NCBI RefSeq assembly: GCF_009763255.1
Contig: NZ_WSJB01000004.1
Location: forward strand, 1-64,000
Source of the DNA: Bordetella sp. 02P26C-1
GTDB lineage: Bacteria; Pseudomonadota; Gammaproteobacteria; Burkholderiales; Burkholderiaceae_B
DNA length: 64,000 nucleotides
Direction: 5' to 3'
Made by a program: the position numbers and the translations under genes. Below the pieces are notes generated by a model. The model saw only the letters and a list, made by a program, of their open reading frames with translations, was not told the origin of the DNA and did not search any database. The first letter of the stretch is position 1. Every line of letters starts with the position of its first letter. This document shows, piece after piece, positions 55,879 to 64,000 of this stretch.

Positions 55879-57645
55879 TTAGAAAGTACGCGCCTTGGGC
55901 GGGAAGGACTCGACCGTCAGCGGCTGCATCTGGACCGGTTTGTATTCCAGACGGCTGCCCTCGGAGTACCAGAGGGTGTGCTTCAGCCAGTTTTCGTCGT
56001 CGCGAGTCGGGTGATCGTTCAGCGCGTGGGCGCCACGGCTCTCGGTACGGTTCGCGGCCGACTTGATGGTGGCGCGAGCGACCTCGGTCATGTTGGCGAC
56101 TTCGAGCGCCTCGATGCGAGCCATGTTGAAGACCTTGGACTTGTCCTTGTAGTAGATGTGCTCCGCTTGCTTGGCCAGATCTTCGATTTGACCCACGCCT
56201 TCGTTGAGCAACTCCAACGTACGGAACACGCCGCAGTGACGCTGCATGGACACGCGGATGGCGTTGGCCACGTCTTGCGTTTTTTCGCCCGAGGTGCGGC
56301 CTTCCAGCTTGGCCAGGCGGCTCATCGAGAAGTCGACGGCTTCCTTGGGCACCGGCTGGTGGGAATGCTGACGCTCGGGGTGCGAGTTGACGATGTGGTT
56401 ACCGGTGGCGCGACCGAACACGATCAGGTCGAGCAGCGAGTTGGTACCCAGGCGGTTGGCGCCGTGCACCGACACGGCCGCGCATTCGCCCACGGCGTAG
56501 AGGCCGTTGACGACACGGTTTTCGCCGTTGACGCGCTCGAGCACCTGGCCGTGATAGTTGGCCGGAATACCGCCCATCTGGTAGTGGATGGTCGGCACAA
56601 CCGGGATCGGTTCCTTGATCGGATCGACGTTACCGAACTTGATCGCGATTTCGCGGATCGAGGGCAGACGCTTGTTGATCACGTCAGCGCCCAGGTGATC
56701 GAGCTTGAGCACCACGTAGCTGCCGTCCGGACCGCAACCGCGACCTTCCTTGATTTCCTGGTCCATCGAACGCGACACAAAGTCACGCGGGGCCAGGTCT
56801 TTCAGCGTGGGCGCATAGCGCTCCATGAAGCGTTCGCCATCCTTGTTCAACAGGATGCCGCCTTCGCCGCGCACGCCTTCGGTGATCAGCACGCCCGCGC
56901 CGGCCACGCCAGTCGGGTGGAATTGCCAGAATTCCATGTCTTGCAGCGGAATGCCGGCACGAGCCGCCATGCCCAGACCGTCACCGGTATTGATGAAGGC
57001 GTTGGTCGATGCGGCCCAGATACGGCCCGCGCCGCCCGTGGCCAGCACGGTGGTCTTGGCTTCGAGGATGTAGACGTCGCCAGTTTCCATTTCCAGCGCG
57101 GTCACACCGACCACGTCGCCGGCTTCGTTGCGCAGCAGATCGAGCGCCATCCATTCGACGAAGAAGTGCGTGCGCGCAGCGACGTTACGCTGATAGAGCG
57201 TGTGCAGCAGTGCGTGACCGGTACGGTCGGCAGCGGCACAGGCGCGCTGCACGGGCTTTTCACCGAAGTTGGCGGTGTGTCCACCGAACGGACGCTGATA
57301 GATGGTGCCATCGGCGTTACGGTCAAACGGCATGCCGAAGTGTTCGAGCTCGTACACGGCGTTCGGTGCCTCGCGGCACATGAACTCGATGGCATCCTGG
57401 TCGCCCAGCCAGTCCGAACCCTTGACGGTGTCGTACATGTGCCAGTACCAGTTGTCTTCGCTCATGTTGCCCAGCGAAGCACTCACGCCGCCCTGCGCCG
57501 CAACGGTGTGCGAACGGGTCGGGAAAACTTTCGACAGCACGGCCACGGACAGACCGGCTTGAGCCAATTGCAACGAGCAACGCATGCCGGCTCCGCCGGC
57601 GCCAACGACCACCACATCAAACTGGCGGCGTGGCAAGGAATTCAT
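55879..57645 (-). CDS. sdhA: Succinate dehydrogenase flavoprotein subunit
   Basis: Oxidises succinate to fumarate. The FAD-binding [21 protein letters not shown] is at the N-terminus, and the covalent FAD His is in [10 protein letters not shown]. The catalytic blocks [19 protein letters not shown] and [20 protein letters not shown] are present, as is the C-terminal RHTLWY-like region ([18 protein letters not shown]). The ATG at 57645 gives 588 residues. It follows sdhD by 15 bp and needs SdhE (same operon) for flavinylation. Confidence 0.97.
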   Translation of the reverse strand: MNSLPRRQFDVVVVGAGGAGMRCSLQLAQAGLSVAVLSKVFPTRSHTVAAQGGVSASLGNMSEDNWYWHMYDTVKGSDWLGDQDAIEFMCREAPNAVYELEHFGMPFDRNADGTIYQRPFGGHTANFGEKPVQRACAAADRTGHALLHTLYQRNVAARTHFFVEWMALDLLRNEAGDVVGVTALEMETGDVYILEAKTTVLATGGAGRIWAASTNAFINTGDGLGMAARAGIPLQDMEFWQFHPTGVAGAGVLITEGVRGEGGILLNKDGERFMERYAPTLKDLAPRDFVSRSMDQEIKEGRGCGPDGSYVVLKLDHLGADVINKRLPSIREIAIKFGNVDPIKEPIPVVPTIHYQMGGIPANYHGQVLERVNGENRVVNGLYAVGECAAVSVHGANRLGTNSLLDLIVFGRATGNHIVNSHPERQHSHQPVPKEAVDFSMSRLAKLEGRTSGEKTQDVANAIRVSMQRHCGVFRTLELLNEGVGQIEDLAKQAEHIYYKDKSKVFNMARIEALEVANMTEVARATIKSAANRTESRGAHALNDHPTRDDENWLKHTLWYSEGSRLEYKPVQMQPLTVESFPPKARTF

Positions 57646-57660
57646 GACAGAGACCACGGC

Positions 57661-58044
57661 TTAGATACTCCAGAGGATTTGCGCGAAATAGACAACCGAG
57701 GCGACCAGCCAGAGGATCGTCAGCACTTGCAACAACAGGCGAACGCCCGTGGGCTTGACGTAGTCCATCCAGATGTCGCGCACGCCAATCCAGGCGTGCC
57801 AGGCCAACGCAAAGAAGAACAGGGTGGCCAGCATCTGGCCAAGAGGAATCGGGCCCGCATGGAAGGTGAAGAGCGCCTTCCAGCTTTCATAGGAGAACGA
57901 GGGCATCATCATGATGCCGACGATCAGCACCAGCGTGTAGATGGCCATGATCACGGCCGTGATGCGCTGCGCGATAAAGTCGATGACGCCGTAGTGCGCC
58001 CCTACCACCAAACGCTTGGGGCCATAGTTTTTGGATTGAGCCAT
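57661..58044 (-). CDS. sdhD: Succinate dehydrogenase membrane anchor subunit
   Basis: One of two membrane anchors that bind heme b and quinone. The 127-residue protein has three hydrophobic helices (FIAQRITAVIMAIYTLVLIVGI, LGQMLATLFFFALAWHAWIGV with the conserved heme-ligand His and the RD pair, LLLQVLTILWLVASVVYFAQI). Its ATG overlaps the sdhC stop by one base (TAATG), so the two are translationally coupled. Confidence 0.95.
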   Translation of the reverse strand: MAQSKNYGPKRLVVGAHYGVIDFIAQRITAVIMAIYTLVLIVGIMMMPSFSYESWKALFTFHAGPIPLGQMLATLFFFALAWHAWIGVRDIWMDYVKPTGVRLLLQVLTILWLVASVVYFAQILWSI

Positions 58045-58457
58045 TACAGAACTCCAAACAATTTGAGGGCAAAGACGACGGTCAGTGCCAGGCTCACGCC
58101 AAAAGCGACGCCTGCGCTTTTCTGGGCCGAGACCTTATCCAGACCGATATGCAGGTCCAGGATCAGGTAACGAATGCCGGCACAGAAGTGATGGAGGTAA
58201 CCCCACACCAGGACCAGGAACACCAGTTTCACGATGGGATTGCCGGCATATTCGGCGATCTGCGCGTAGCTTTCAGGCGAGGCCACGCTGGCCGCGAACA
58301 GCGGCAGAATGACCAAGGGCAAACAGAGAAACAGCAGCGCGCCGCTTATGCGGTGCAGGATGGAGAGCTTGCCCGCCAGGGGCAGGCGATAGGTCGCAAT
58401 TTGTGCAATACCAATATTGCGAAACTGCGGACGTGGCTTGGCAGCGGTGTCGGACAT
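58044..58457 (-). CDS. sdhC: Succinate dehydrogenase cytochrome b556 subunit
   Basis: The first membrane anchor, 137 residues. The N-terminus IATYRLPLAGKLSILHRISGALLFL holds the quinone-site SxxxR and a conserved His, followed by two more helices; the heme-ligand His is in YLHHFCAGIRYLILDLHIG. It leads sdhCDAB-sdhE-gltA, with a sigma-70-like promoter at 58530-58558. Confidence 0.96.
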   Translation of the reverse strand: MSDTAAKPRPQFRNIGIAQIATYRLPLAGKLSILHRISGALLFLCLPLVILPLFAASVASPESYAQIAEYAGNPIVKLVFLVLVWGYLHHFCAGIRYLILDLHIGLDKVSAQKSAGVAFGVSLALTVVFALKLFGVL

Positions 58458-58529
58458 GACGGCCTCGGTGTTACGGTGCTAGGGATTCGTGACAACGAAA
58501 TAAGCGTTGCCGGTGCAGGCAAACACGCT

Positions 58530-58558
58530 ATTTTCGCCCAGAGTACGGTTCGTATCAA
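58530..58558 (-). promoter_or_regulatory. Probable sdhC promoter
   Basis: On the minus strand TTGATA (58558-58553, 5 of 6) is followed after 17 bp by GAAAAT (58535-58530, 4 of 6), about 70-100 bp upstream of the sdhC start. It lies in the gntR-sdhC gap, which lacks the 28-bp palindrome found upstream of mdh. Confidence 0.55.
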
Positions 58559-58577
58559 ATCGTTGTGAAAAAGCTCA

Positions 58578-59357
58578 TCAATTCAAACTATTGCGGTAGT
58601 GGTAATGATCGGTAAGGTATAAACCGCGGCGAATTTCCATGGGTCTGTCTCCATAGGTATAGGACACGCGATCGACTTGCAAAAGCGGCGCGCCTGGCGC
58701 CACGCCCAGCAACCCCGCCACTTCAGCGGGCGCGCCCACCGCGCGGAGTTTTTCGTCGGCGCGCACCATACTGACCCCGAACTCGGTTTCGAACAGGCCA
58801 TACAACGGCGCCTTGTTTGCCGTCAGCAGCTCCAGCGTCAGACCCTTGAACACAGACCCGGGCAGCCAGATGTCGTCGATGACGGTCGGACGTTGATTCA
58901 TGGAAAGCTGGCGACGAATCATCACCACGGTTTCACCGGCGCGCAGCTCCAGTGCGCGAGCGACCTCGGCAGGCGCGCGCAGCCGGCGGCATTCCAGGAT
59001 GAAACTCTCGGCGCGGCCATTCTCGCCTTCTTCGTCGGCGGCCAGCCGCAGGAAACGATATCGCACCCGCGCCTCGTGATGAGTCGCGACAAACGTGCCC
59101 TTGCCCTGGCGGCGGATCAGTAAATGTTCGGCGGCCAGTTCATCGACGGCCTTGCGCACGGTACCCTGACTGACTTGAAAGCGCGCGGCCAGATCAATCT
59201 CGCTGGGAATCAATTCGCCGGGCTTCCATTCGCCGCGATCAAGACTTTGCACCAGCAAATCCTTGATCTGACGATACAGCGGACTGAACGCGGCCCCCTC
59301 GCCGGCCGGTCGGGCGGCGCGATGTCGTAGCGGAGGTTCGGGCCTGGGGTCTGCCAT
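58578..59357 (-). CDS. GntR/HutC family regulator
   Basis: A 259-residue GntR regulator of the HutC subfamily. The N-terminal winged helix contains SPLYRQIKDLLVQSL, IPSEIDLAARFQVSQGTVRKAVDELA and RRQGKGTFVATH, and the UTRA ligand domain runs from about residue 95 (FILECRRLRAPAEVARALEL to the C-terminus). It lies between sdhC (same strand, 120 bp) and mdh (divergent, 270 bp). Position next to TCA cycle genes and a 28-bp palindrome in the mdh promoter region suggest control of mdh and perhaps sdh by a metabolite; the ligand is unknown. Confidence 0.9.
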   Translation of the reverse strand: MADPRPEPPLRHRAARPAGEGAAFSPLYRQIKDLLVQSLDRGEWKPGELIPSEIDLAARFQVSQGTVRKAVDELAAEHLLIRRQGKGTFVATHHEARVRYRFLRLAADEEGENGRAESFILECRRLRAPAEVARALELRAGETVVMIRRQLSMNQRPTVIDDIWLPGSVFKGLTLELLTANKAPLYGLFETEFGVSMVRADEKLRAVGAPAEVAGLLGVAPGAPLLQVDRVSYTYGDRPMEIRRGLYLTDHYHYRNSLN

Positions 59358-59466
59358 GGTCGATTTATCAGCGGGTTTTCTCGGTCTCGTAGACCCTGGA
59401 AAAAAGCAGGATCATCCTGCCGGGCAAACGCGGCATTGTGGCACAAGCGGCCCGGCACTGTCCAAC

Positions 59467-59494
59467 GTCTTATGTCTTATATAAGATATAAGAC
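59467..59494. promoter_or_regulatory. 28-bp palindrome, candidate GntR operator
   Basis: The segment reads the same on both strands at 26 of 28 positions and is centred on TCTTATATAAGA (59475-59486), bounded by GTCTTAT and ATAAGAC. HutC-type GntR proteins bind such palindromes. It ends 2 bp before the mdh -35 box and 110 bp before the gntR start, so it could serve both genes. Confidence 0.65.
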
Positions 59495-59496
59495 AA

Positions 59497-59525
59497 TTGA
59501 CGCATACGTAAATTCCATCTAGGAT
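59497..59525 (+). promoter_or_regulatory. Probable mdh promoter
   Basis: TTGACG (59497-59502, 5 of 6) is followed after exactly 17 bp by TAGGAT (59520-59525, 4 of 6), about 100 bp upstream of the mdh ATG. The adjoining palindrome at 59467-59494 abuts its -35 element. Confidence 0.6.
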
Positions 59526-59627
59526 TTACAAGTTTCCTCGACACCCCGTGCGACGCATGAGCGGCGTCCAGCGATTAAACTGACAAAGAGAATTTCATCT
59601 CACACGAACTCATCACGGAGAACGTTC

Positions 59628-60617
59628 ATGTCTAAGCCTGCCTTGCGTGTCGCCGTTACCGGCGCCGCCGGCCAAATCGGTTACGCCCTGCTGTTCCGCA
59701 TCGCCTCGGGCGAAATGCTGGGTAAAGATCAGCCGGTCATTCTGCAACTGCTGGAAATCCCCGACGAGAAAGCGCAAAAAGCCCTCAAGGGCGTCATCAT
59801 GGAACTGGATGACTGCGCCTTCCCGCTGCTGCAAGAAGTCACCGCCCACAGCGATCCGCGCACCGCGTTCAAGGATGCCGACGTGGCCCTGCTGGTCGGC
59901 GCCCGTCCCCGTGGCCCCGGCATGGAGCGCAAGGATCTGCTGAGCGTCAACGCCCAGATCTTCACGGCTCAAGGCCGCGCGCTGAACGAAGTCGCCAGCC
60001 GCGACGTCAAGGTGCTGGTCGTGGGCAACCCCGCCAACACCAACGCCTACATCGCGATGAAGTCGGCCCCGGACCTGCCGGCCAAGAACTTCACCGCCAT
60101 GCTGCGCCTGGACCACAACCGCGCCCTGTCGCAACTGGCTGCCAAGTCGGGCAAGGCTGTTGCCGATATCGAAAACCTGATCGTCTGGGGCAACCACTCG
60201 CCCACGATGTATCCGGACATCCGCTTCGCCACCGTCGGCGGCGAAAGTCTGGCCAAGATCATCAACGATGATCAATGGAACCGCGAAGTCTTCATCCCCA
60301 CCGTGGGCAAGCGCGGCGCCGCCATCATCGAGGCCCGTGGCCTGTCGTCGGCTGCTTCGGCCGCCAACGCCGCTATCGACCACGTGCGTGACTGGGTCCT
60401 GGGCAGCAACGGCAAGTGGGTCACCATGGGTGTGCCCTCGGATGGTTCCTACGGCATCCCCGAAGGCATCATCTACGGCGTGCCGGTGATCACCGAGAAC
60501 GGTGAATACAAGCGTGTCGAAGGCCTGGAAATCGACGCCTTCTCGCGCGAGCGCCTGGACTTCACGCTGAAAGAGCTGCTCGAAGAGCGCGACGGCGTGA
60601 AAGACTTGCTGAAGTAA
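59628..60617 (+). CDS. mdh: Malate dehydrogenase
   Basis: NAD-dependent malate/oxaloacetate interconversion in the TCA cycle. The 329-residue protein is the type found in betaproteobacteria: NAD-binding [32 protein letters not shown] mobile-loop arginines, [19 protein letters not shown] and the catalytic His in [11 protein letters not shown]. The ATG at 59628 follows GGAG at a spacing of about 8. It is divergent from gntR. prpB follows 252 bp downstream on the same strand with several hairpins between. Confidence 0.97.
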   Translation: MSKPALRVAVTGAAGQIGYALLFRIASGEMLGKDQPVILQLLEIPDEKAQKALKGVIMELDDCAFPLLQEVTAHSDPRTAFKDADVALLVGARPRGPGMERKDLLSVNAQIFTAQGRALNEVASRDVKVLVVGNPANTNAYIAMKSAPDLPAKNFTAMLRLDHNRALSQLAAKSGKAVADIENLIVWGNHSPTMYPDIRFATVGGESLAKIINDDQWNREVFIPTVGKRGAAIIEARGLSSAASAANAAIDHVRDWVLGSNGKWVTMGVPSDGSYGIPEGIIYGVPVITENGEYKRVEGLEIDAFSRERLDFTLKELLEERDGVKDLLK

Positions 60618-60650
60618 TGTTCGCAAGCAGCCAGGCGTAAGCCTGGCGGG

Positions 60651-60732
60651 CGGCGCGGCCTGGCAATATGCCCCGGCCGCGCCGTAATAAATCTGTCGCT
60701 TTGCCATCTGCGGGCCAGGACACAGATTTATT
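60651..60732 (+). repeat. Nested inverted repeats between mdh and prpB
   Basis: CGGCGCGGCC (60651-60660) pairs with GGCCGCGCCG (60675-60684), and immediately after it AATAAATCTGT (60686-60696) pairs with ACAGATTTATT (60722-60732). The first stem may end mdh transcription although no T run follows directly; the second is A/T-rich and looks more like a protein-binding or processing site. Confidence 0.5.
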
Positions 60733-60771
60733 GCGCAGCCCACCCGCACTTCCTCCGTGCAGCGGCTTATT

Positions 60772-60786
60772 TTCGACCTTGTCGAA
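60772..60786. promoter_or_regulatory. Small palindrome upstream of prpB
   Basis: TTCGAC and GTCGAA flank a 3-bp centre, forming a perfect 6-bp inverted repeat 84 bp before the prpB ATG. It is a possible operator for a propionate-pathway or GntR-type regulator, but short palindromes like this occur by chance in GC-rich DNA. Confidence 0.3.
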
Positions 60787-60869
60787 TGACCGCGGACTGC
60801 TTTTCCTGCACCATCACCATCAGGCCCGGGCGCCAGAGTGAGCGTCCGGCACACCACGGAGATCCGCTC

Positions 60870-61763
60870 ATGACCCGCCCCACCTCCCCCGGCGCGCTGT
60901 TTCGCCAGGCGCTGACCGAAGAAAGCCCCCTGCAAATCGTTGGCGCCATCAATGCGAACCATGCTTTGCTGGCCAAGCGCGCGGGCTATCGCGCCATTTA
61001 TCTCTCGGGCGGCGGCGTGGCCGCTGGCTCACTCGGCCTGCCCGATCTGGGCATCAATACGTTGGACGACGTGCTGACCGATGTGCGCCGCATCACCGAT
61101 GTCTGCGATCTGCCGCTGCTGGTCGATATCGACACGGGGTTTGGGCCTTCGGCCTTCAACATCGCCCGTACCGTTAAAAGCCTGATCAAATTCGGCGCGG
61201 CCGCCTGCCACATCGAAGACCAAGTGGGCGCCAAGCGTTGCGGCCACCGTCCGGGCAAGGAAATCGTCAGCACCCAGGAAATGGCTGACCGCGTGAAAGC
61301 AGCCGCCGATGCGCGCACGGATTCCGATTTCTACCTGATCGCCCGTACCGACGCGATTGCCTCGCATGGCGTGGACGCCGCGATCGAACGCGCGCTGGCC
61401 TGCGTGGAAGCCGGCGCCGACGCGATTTTCGCCGAGGCCGCTTATGACTTGCCGACCTACGATCGCTTTGTGAAAGCCGTCAACGTGCCGGTGCTGGCCA
61501 ACATCACCGAGTTCGGCAAGACGCCGCTATTCACCGTGGACGAGCTGCGCAGCGTGAACGTAGCGATGGTGCTCTATCCGCTGTCGGCATTCCGCGCGAT
61601 GAACAAGGCCGCGGAAAACGTCTATCAAGCCATTCGCCGCGATGGCCATCAAAAAAATGTCCTCGACACGATGCAAACCCGCGATGAGTTGTACGATCGC
61701 ATCGGCTACCATGCATTTGAGTCGCAACTGGACGCGCTGTTCCAGCAAGGCAAAGGCAAGTAA
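60870..61763 (+). CDS. prpB: 2-methylisocitrate lyase
   Basis: Splits 2-methylisocitrate into pyruvate and succinate, the last step of the 2-methylcitrate pathway for propionyl-CoA. The 297-residue protein has [26 protein letters not shown] and the catalytic [13 protein letters not shown] loop typical of PrpB (isocitrate lyases have KKCGH with other neighbours). The ATG at 60870 follows GGAG. prpC follows 96 bp downstream. prpD/acnD/prpF, which complete the pathway, are not in the window. Confidence 0.95.
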   Translation: MTRPTSPGALFRQALTEESPLQIVGAINANHALLAKRAGYRAIYLSGGGVAAGSLGLPDLGINTLDDVLTDVRRITDVCDLPLLVDIDTGFGPSAFNIARTVKSLIKFGAAACHIEDQVGAKRCGHRPGKEIVSTQEMADRVKAAADARTDSDFYLIARTDAIASHGVDAAIERALACVEAGADAIFAEAAYDLPTYDRFVKAVNVPVLANITEFGKTPLFTVDELRSVNVAMVLYPLSAFRAMNKAAENVYQAIRRDGHQKNVLDTMQTRDELYDRIGYHAFESQLDALFQQGKGK

Positions 61764-61859
61764 TTTCCGTCGGCGGCCGGTGTAAGTGATGTCACTGGCC
61801 GCGACGGCGCAGTTTACGTTCGCCCCATTTGACGCCAACCAAGGAAAGGAGTCAGAGAC

Positions 61860-63065
61860 ATGAGCACTTCCAAGAAGCAAAGCGCAGCCGTGACAGAGGC
61901 CCAGACGAGCGCCCCCACGGAAGACAAACCCGGGTTCAAGCCCAAGAAATCCGTCGCGCTGTCCGGCGTGGTGGCCGGCAACACGGCGCTGTGTACTGTG
62001 GGCCGTACGGGCAATGACCTGCACTATCGTGGCTACGACATTCTCGACTTCGCGGGTGAAGCCGAATTCGAAGAAATCGCGCACCTGCTTGTGCATGGCA
62101 AGCTGCCGAACAAGGCGGAACTGAAGGCGTATAAGGACAAGCTGCGCTCGATGCGCGGTCTGCCGGCGCAACTGCAAACGGCTTTGGAAGCCCTGCCCGC
62201 CTCCAGCCACCCGATGGATGTGATGCGCACGGCGGTGTCGGTGCTGGGCTGCGTGCTGCCCGAGAAGGATGACCACAACATCCCGGGCGCGCGCGATATT
62301 GCTGACCGCTTGATGGCAAATCTGGGTTCGGCGCTGCTGTACTGGTATCACTACAGCCACAACGGCCACGTGATCGATGTGCAAACGGATGATGACAGCA
62401 TTGGCGGTCATTTCCTGCATCTGCTGCACGGTGTGAAGCCTTCGGATGAGTGGGTGCGTGCGATGCACACCTCGCTGATCCTGTACGCGGAGCATGAGTT
62501 CAATGCGTCCACGTTCACCTGCCGCGTGATCGCGGGTACGGGGTCGGACATGTACTCGGCTATCGCCGGGGGGATCGGCGCGCTGCGTGGGCCGAAGCAT
62601 GGTGGCGCCAACGAAGTGGCGTTCGAGGTGCAAAAGCGTTACGACAGCCCGGACGAAGCAGAGGCCGATATCCGTCGCCGCGTGGAAGCCAAGGAAGTCA
62701 TCATCGGCTTTGGTCATCCGGTCTACACGGTTTCGGATCCGCGCAACAAGGTCATCAAGGAAGTGGCTCGCAAGCTTTCGAAAAAAGCCGGTACGACCAA
62801 GATGTACGACATCGCCGAGCGGTTGGAGACGGTGATGTGGGAAGTCAAAAAGATGTTCCCGAACTTGGACTGGTTCTCGGCGGTGAGCTATCACATGATG
62901 GGCGTGCCGACGGCAATGTTCACGCCGCTGTTTGTGCTGGCACGTACGGCGGGATGGTCGGCGCACATCATTGAGCAACGAGTGGATAACAAGATCATTC
63001 GTCCTACGGCTAATTATGTGGGGCCGGAGGATCAGGAATACGTGCCGCTTTCTAAGCGGAAGTAA
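61860..63065 (+). CDS. prpC: 2-methylcitrate synthase
   Basis: Condenses propionyl-CoA with oxaloacetate. The protein (401 residues) is citrate-synthase-like but has the PrpC features: N-terminal [48 protein letters not shown] and [15 protein letters not shown], and a shorter N-terminus than GltA (53531-54841), which is the true citrate synthase. The ATG at 61860 has an excellent AAGGAG. It ends 35 bp before a strong terminator. Confidence 0.95.
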   Translation: MSTSKKQSAAVTEAQTSAPTEDKPGFKPKKSVALSGVVAGNTALCTVGRTGNDLHYRGYDILDFAGEAEFEEIAHLLVHGKLPNKAELKAYKDKLRSMRGLPAQLQTALEALPASSHPMDVMRTAVSVLGCVLPEKDDHNIPGARDIADRLMANLGSALLYWYHYSHNGHVIDVQTDDDSIGGHFLHLLHGVKPSDEWVRAMHTSLILYAEHEFNASTFTCRVIAGTGSDMYSAIAGGIGALRGPKHGGANEVAFEVQKRYDSPDEAEADIRRRVEAKEVIIGFGHPVYTVSDPRNKVIKEVARKLSKKAGTTKMYDIAERLETVMWEVKKMFPNLDWFSAVSYHMMGVPTAMFTPLFVLARTAGWSAHIIEQRVDNKIIRPTANYVGPEDQEYVPLSKRK

Positions 63066-63100
63066 GGCTACGTGCGTTCTTGAATGCTGCGTTTTGAAGG

Positions 63101-63132
63101 GAACTCACTGCCGGCGGCAGTGAGTTCTTTTT
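63101..63132 (+). terminator. Rho-independent terminator of prpBC
   Basis: A perfect 12-bp stem (63101-63112 with 63116-63127, loop GGC) followed by TTTTT (63128-63132), 35 bp after the prpC stop. Confidence 0.92.
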
Positions 63133-63477
63133 CGCGGGTACGCTCAGACAGGACCCGGCCAACACGCTGTGGGCAGGCATGGCTCGCAGAAACACTTAAC
63201 TGGGCGAAGTCGGCCCACCCCTATCCAAACTCGACGAGCCCGGATTTTCGATCTCTAGGCGAGCGAACCTGCCGCCTATATCCGTCCGCCAAGCAGCATC
63301 AAGAGGCCATCCTCCGGTTTCCTTGGAGATATTAGCTCGGAGTGCGTTCTGCAGATGAGGTTGGCTGACTTGGCATAGTGCGGCCTCTGGGTCGGGGTTC
63401 GGGAGTTGAGATATTTGTTGCGCGGGCCGAGTCCAACGGGGCGCTTCCTACCGTGATGAAGGGAGTGTGTATTCCAT
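63133..63477. other. Gap between prpC terminator and the dioxygenase gene
   Basis: About 345 bp with no convincing gene on either strand. Short open frames on both strands show no homology-like features or ribosome sites. No terminator with a T run is visible for the minus-strand gene to the right. Confidence 0.5.
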
Positions 63478-64000
63478 TTATTTCAACGTCAGGCGCACTT
63501 CGGCAGAGCGGTCCCAAAGGTTCGGGACATGGGCGGAAGAATATCCGGAGACAAATGGTTTAGTCTGTCCGGTGTCGGGATCGAACACATGGCGTGCGAT
63601 CGCGCCTATGTTGCCTCCATACAGGTGAATGCTGATCGACACCGCGTCTTCGCAGGCATTCCAGACGCGATGAATATCTCCCCCGAGGGGGGAGAGGACA
63701 TCAATCTGGCCCGGCTGCAACGCGGTGGGCGCACCATCTGGAACGCAAGCGGAAGCAGTTTTGAGGTAACGCTGGCTGAACTCGCTGCCGCGCAACATAG
63801 CGACGTAGCCCCAGACTGCGTGGTCGTGTACAGGCGTGGACTGGCCCGGTCCCCATACGAAACTCACTAAGCTAAAGCGTTCTAGCGGATCGCAGTGTAG
63901 TAAATGTTGCTGGTAGTACTCAGGGTGTGGTGCTGCGCAGGATTCTGGCAGCCAATCGTCGTGTGCCACGAGGTCTGCCAAAGCCGCCTGCAATGTCGGC
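63478..64000 (-). CDS. Cysteine dioxygenase-like thiol dioxygenase (5' end cut by the window)
   Basis: A cupin-fold, mononuclear iron dioxygenase of the cysteine dioxygenase type I family. Visible features are the iron-binding GPGQSTPVHDHAVWGYVAMLRG (HxH) and the third His in GGDIHRVWNACEDAVSISIHLYGG, with the conserved IDVLSPLGGDIH block. Ligand set and lack of a nearby Cys-Tyr cross-link motif suggest either cysteine or 3-mercaptopropionate as substrate; the sequence does not decide. The frame continues past base 64000 without an ATG, so the first 30 or so residues are missing. It is convergent with prpC. Confidence 0.8.
   Translation of the reverse strand, partial: PTLQAALADLVAHDDWLPESCAAPHPEYYQQHLLHCDPLERFSLVSFVWGPGQSTPVHDHAVWGYVAMLRGSEFSQRYLKTASACVPDGAPTALQPGQIDVLSPLGGDIHRVWNACEDAVSISIHLYGGNIGAIARHVFDPDTGQTKPFVSGYSSAHVPNLWDRSAEVRLTLK

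Noticed and set aside
55843-58170. A 775-codon open frame on the + strand across sdhA-sdhD
   Set aside because: It spans several well-supported genes on the other strand and shows antisense codon bias.
61860-63065. Second citrate synthase (gltA paralogue)
   Set aside because: The N-terminus, [12 protein letters not shown] motif and position after prpB identify it as 2-methylcitrate synthase; the NADH-sensitive citrate synthase is at 53531-54841.
63332-63517. Small minus-strand open frame before the dioxygenase gene
   Set aside because: Overlaps the end of the dioxygenase frame and has no recognisable product or ribosome site.

Overview
The window looks like a chromosomal segment of a high-G+C betaproteobacterium of the family Alcaligenaceae (Bordetella/Achromobacter-like; genus not determined). 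The grounds are a tmRNA whose tag peptide reads ANDERFALAA, three periplasmic 'Bug'-type solute-binding proteins, the bamD / rluD-pgeF-phaC-phaB-phaR neighbourhood, and the betaproteobacterial layout odhA-odhB-lpdA, sdhCDAB-sdhE-gltA and mdh. No rRNA, tRNA, CRISPR array, prophage or intact insertion sequence was found.

Layout. 0-3.7 kb: two copies of a 26-bp repeat resembling an ISL3-type IS end, ssrA (tmRNA), and a bacteriophytochrome kinase with its heme oxygenase (bphP-bphO). 3.9-11 kb: housekeeping and stress genes (YihY/BrkB membrane protein, hexose-6-phosphate mutarotase, lytic transglycosylase, ferritin-like DUF455 protein, GAF-GGDEF diguanylate cyclase, then CsbD, DUF1328 and BON proteins). 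11-17 kb: polyhydroxyalkanoate genes phaC-phaB-phaR, pgeF and rluD, divergent from bamD. 17-23.4 kb: DinG-type helicase, tex, trpS. 23.7-27.2 kb: two tandem ankyrin-repeat proteins of unknown role, lower in G+C by eye than their surroundings. 27.3-29.9 kb: a DUF3649-PepSY-DUF3325 membrane operon with a Fur-box-like palindrome placed exactly between its -35 and -10 elements. 29.9-37.4 kb: zapE and the 2-oxoglutarate dehydrogenase genes odhA-odhB-lpdA; a 225-bp inverted-repeat element lies between odhB and lpdA. 37.5-43 kb: OPT transporter, and an Lrp-type regulator divergent from a stand-alone AceE-like E1 (MdeB-like). 43-50 kb: solute-binding proteins, AraC and LysR regulators, and a three-gene operon with choline-sulfatase between two Bug proteins. 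50-63 kb: maeB, a DUF2214 protein, gltA-sdhE-sdhBADC, a GntR regulator, mdh, prpB and prpC. The right edge cuts a cysteine-dioxygenase-like gene.

How it works together. About a third of the window is central carbon metabolism: citrate synthase, succinate dehydrogenase with its flavinylation factor, 2-oxoglutarate dehydrogenase, malate dehydrogenase, malic enzyme and the first and last steps of the 2-methylcitrate cycle. A 28-bp palindrome lies 2 bp upstream of the mdh -35 box, in the mdh/gntR divergent region, and is a good candidate GntR operator. Hairpin leaders precede odhA and maeB. The PHA genes provide a carbon sink, and the Bug proteins and choline-sulfatase point to scavenging of organic acids and sulfate esters.

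The least explained elements are the ankyrin pair, the inverted-repeat element inside the odh operon, the Bug-BetC-Bug operon, and the terminator-like hairpin in front of maeB.
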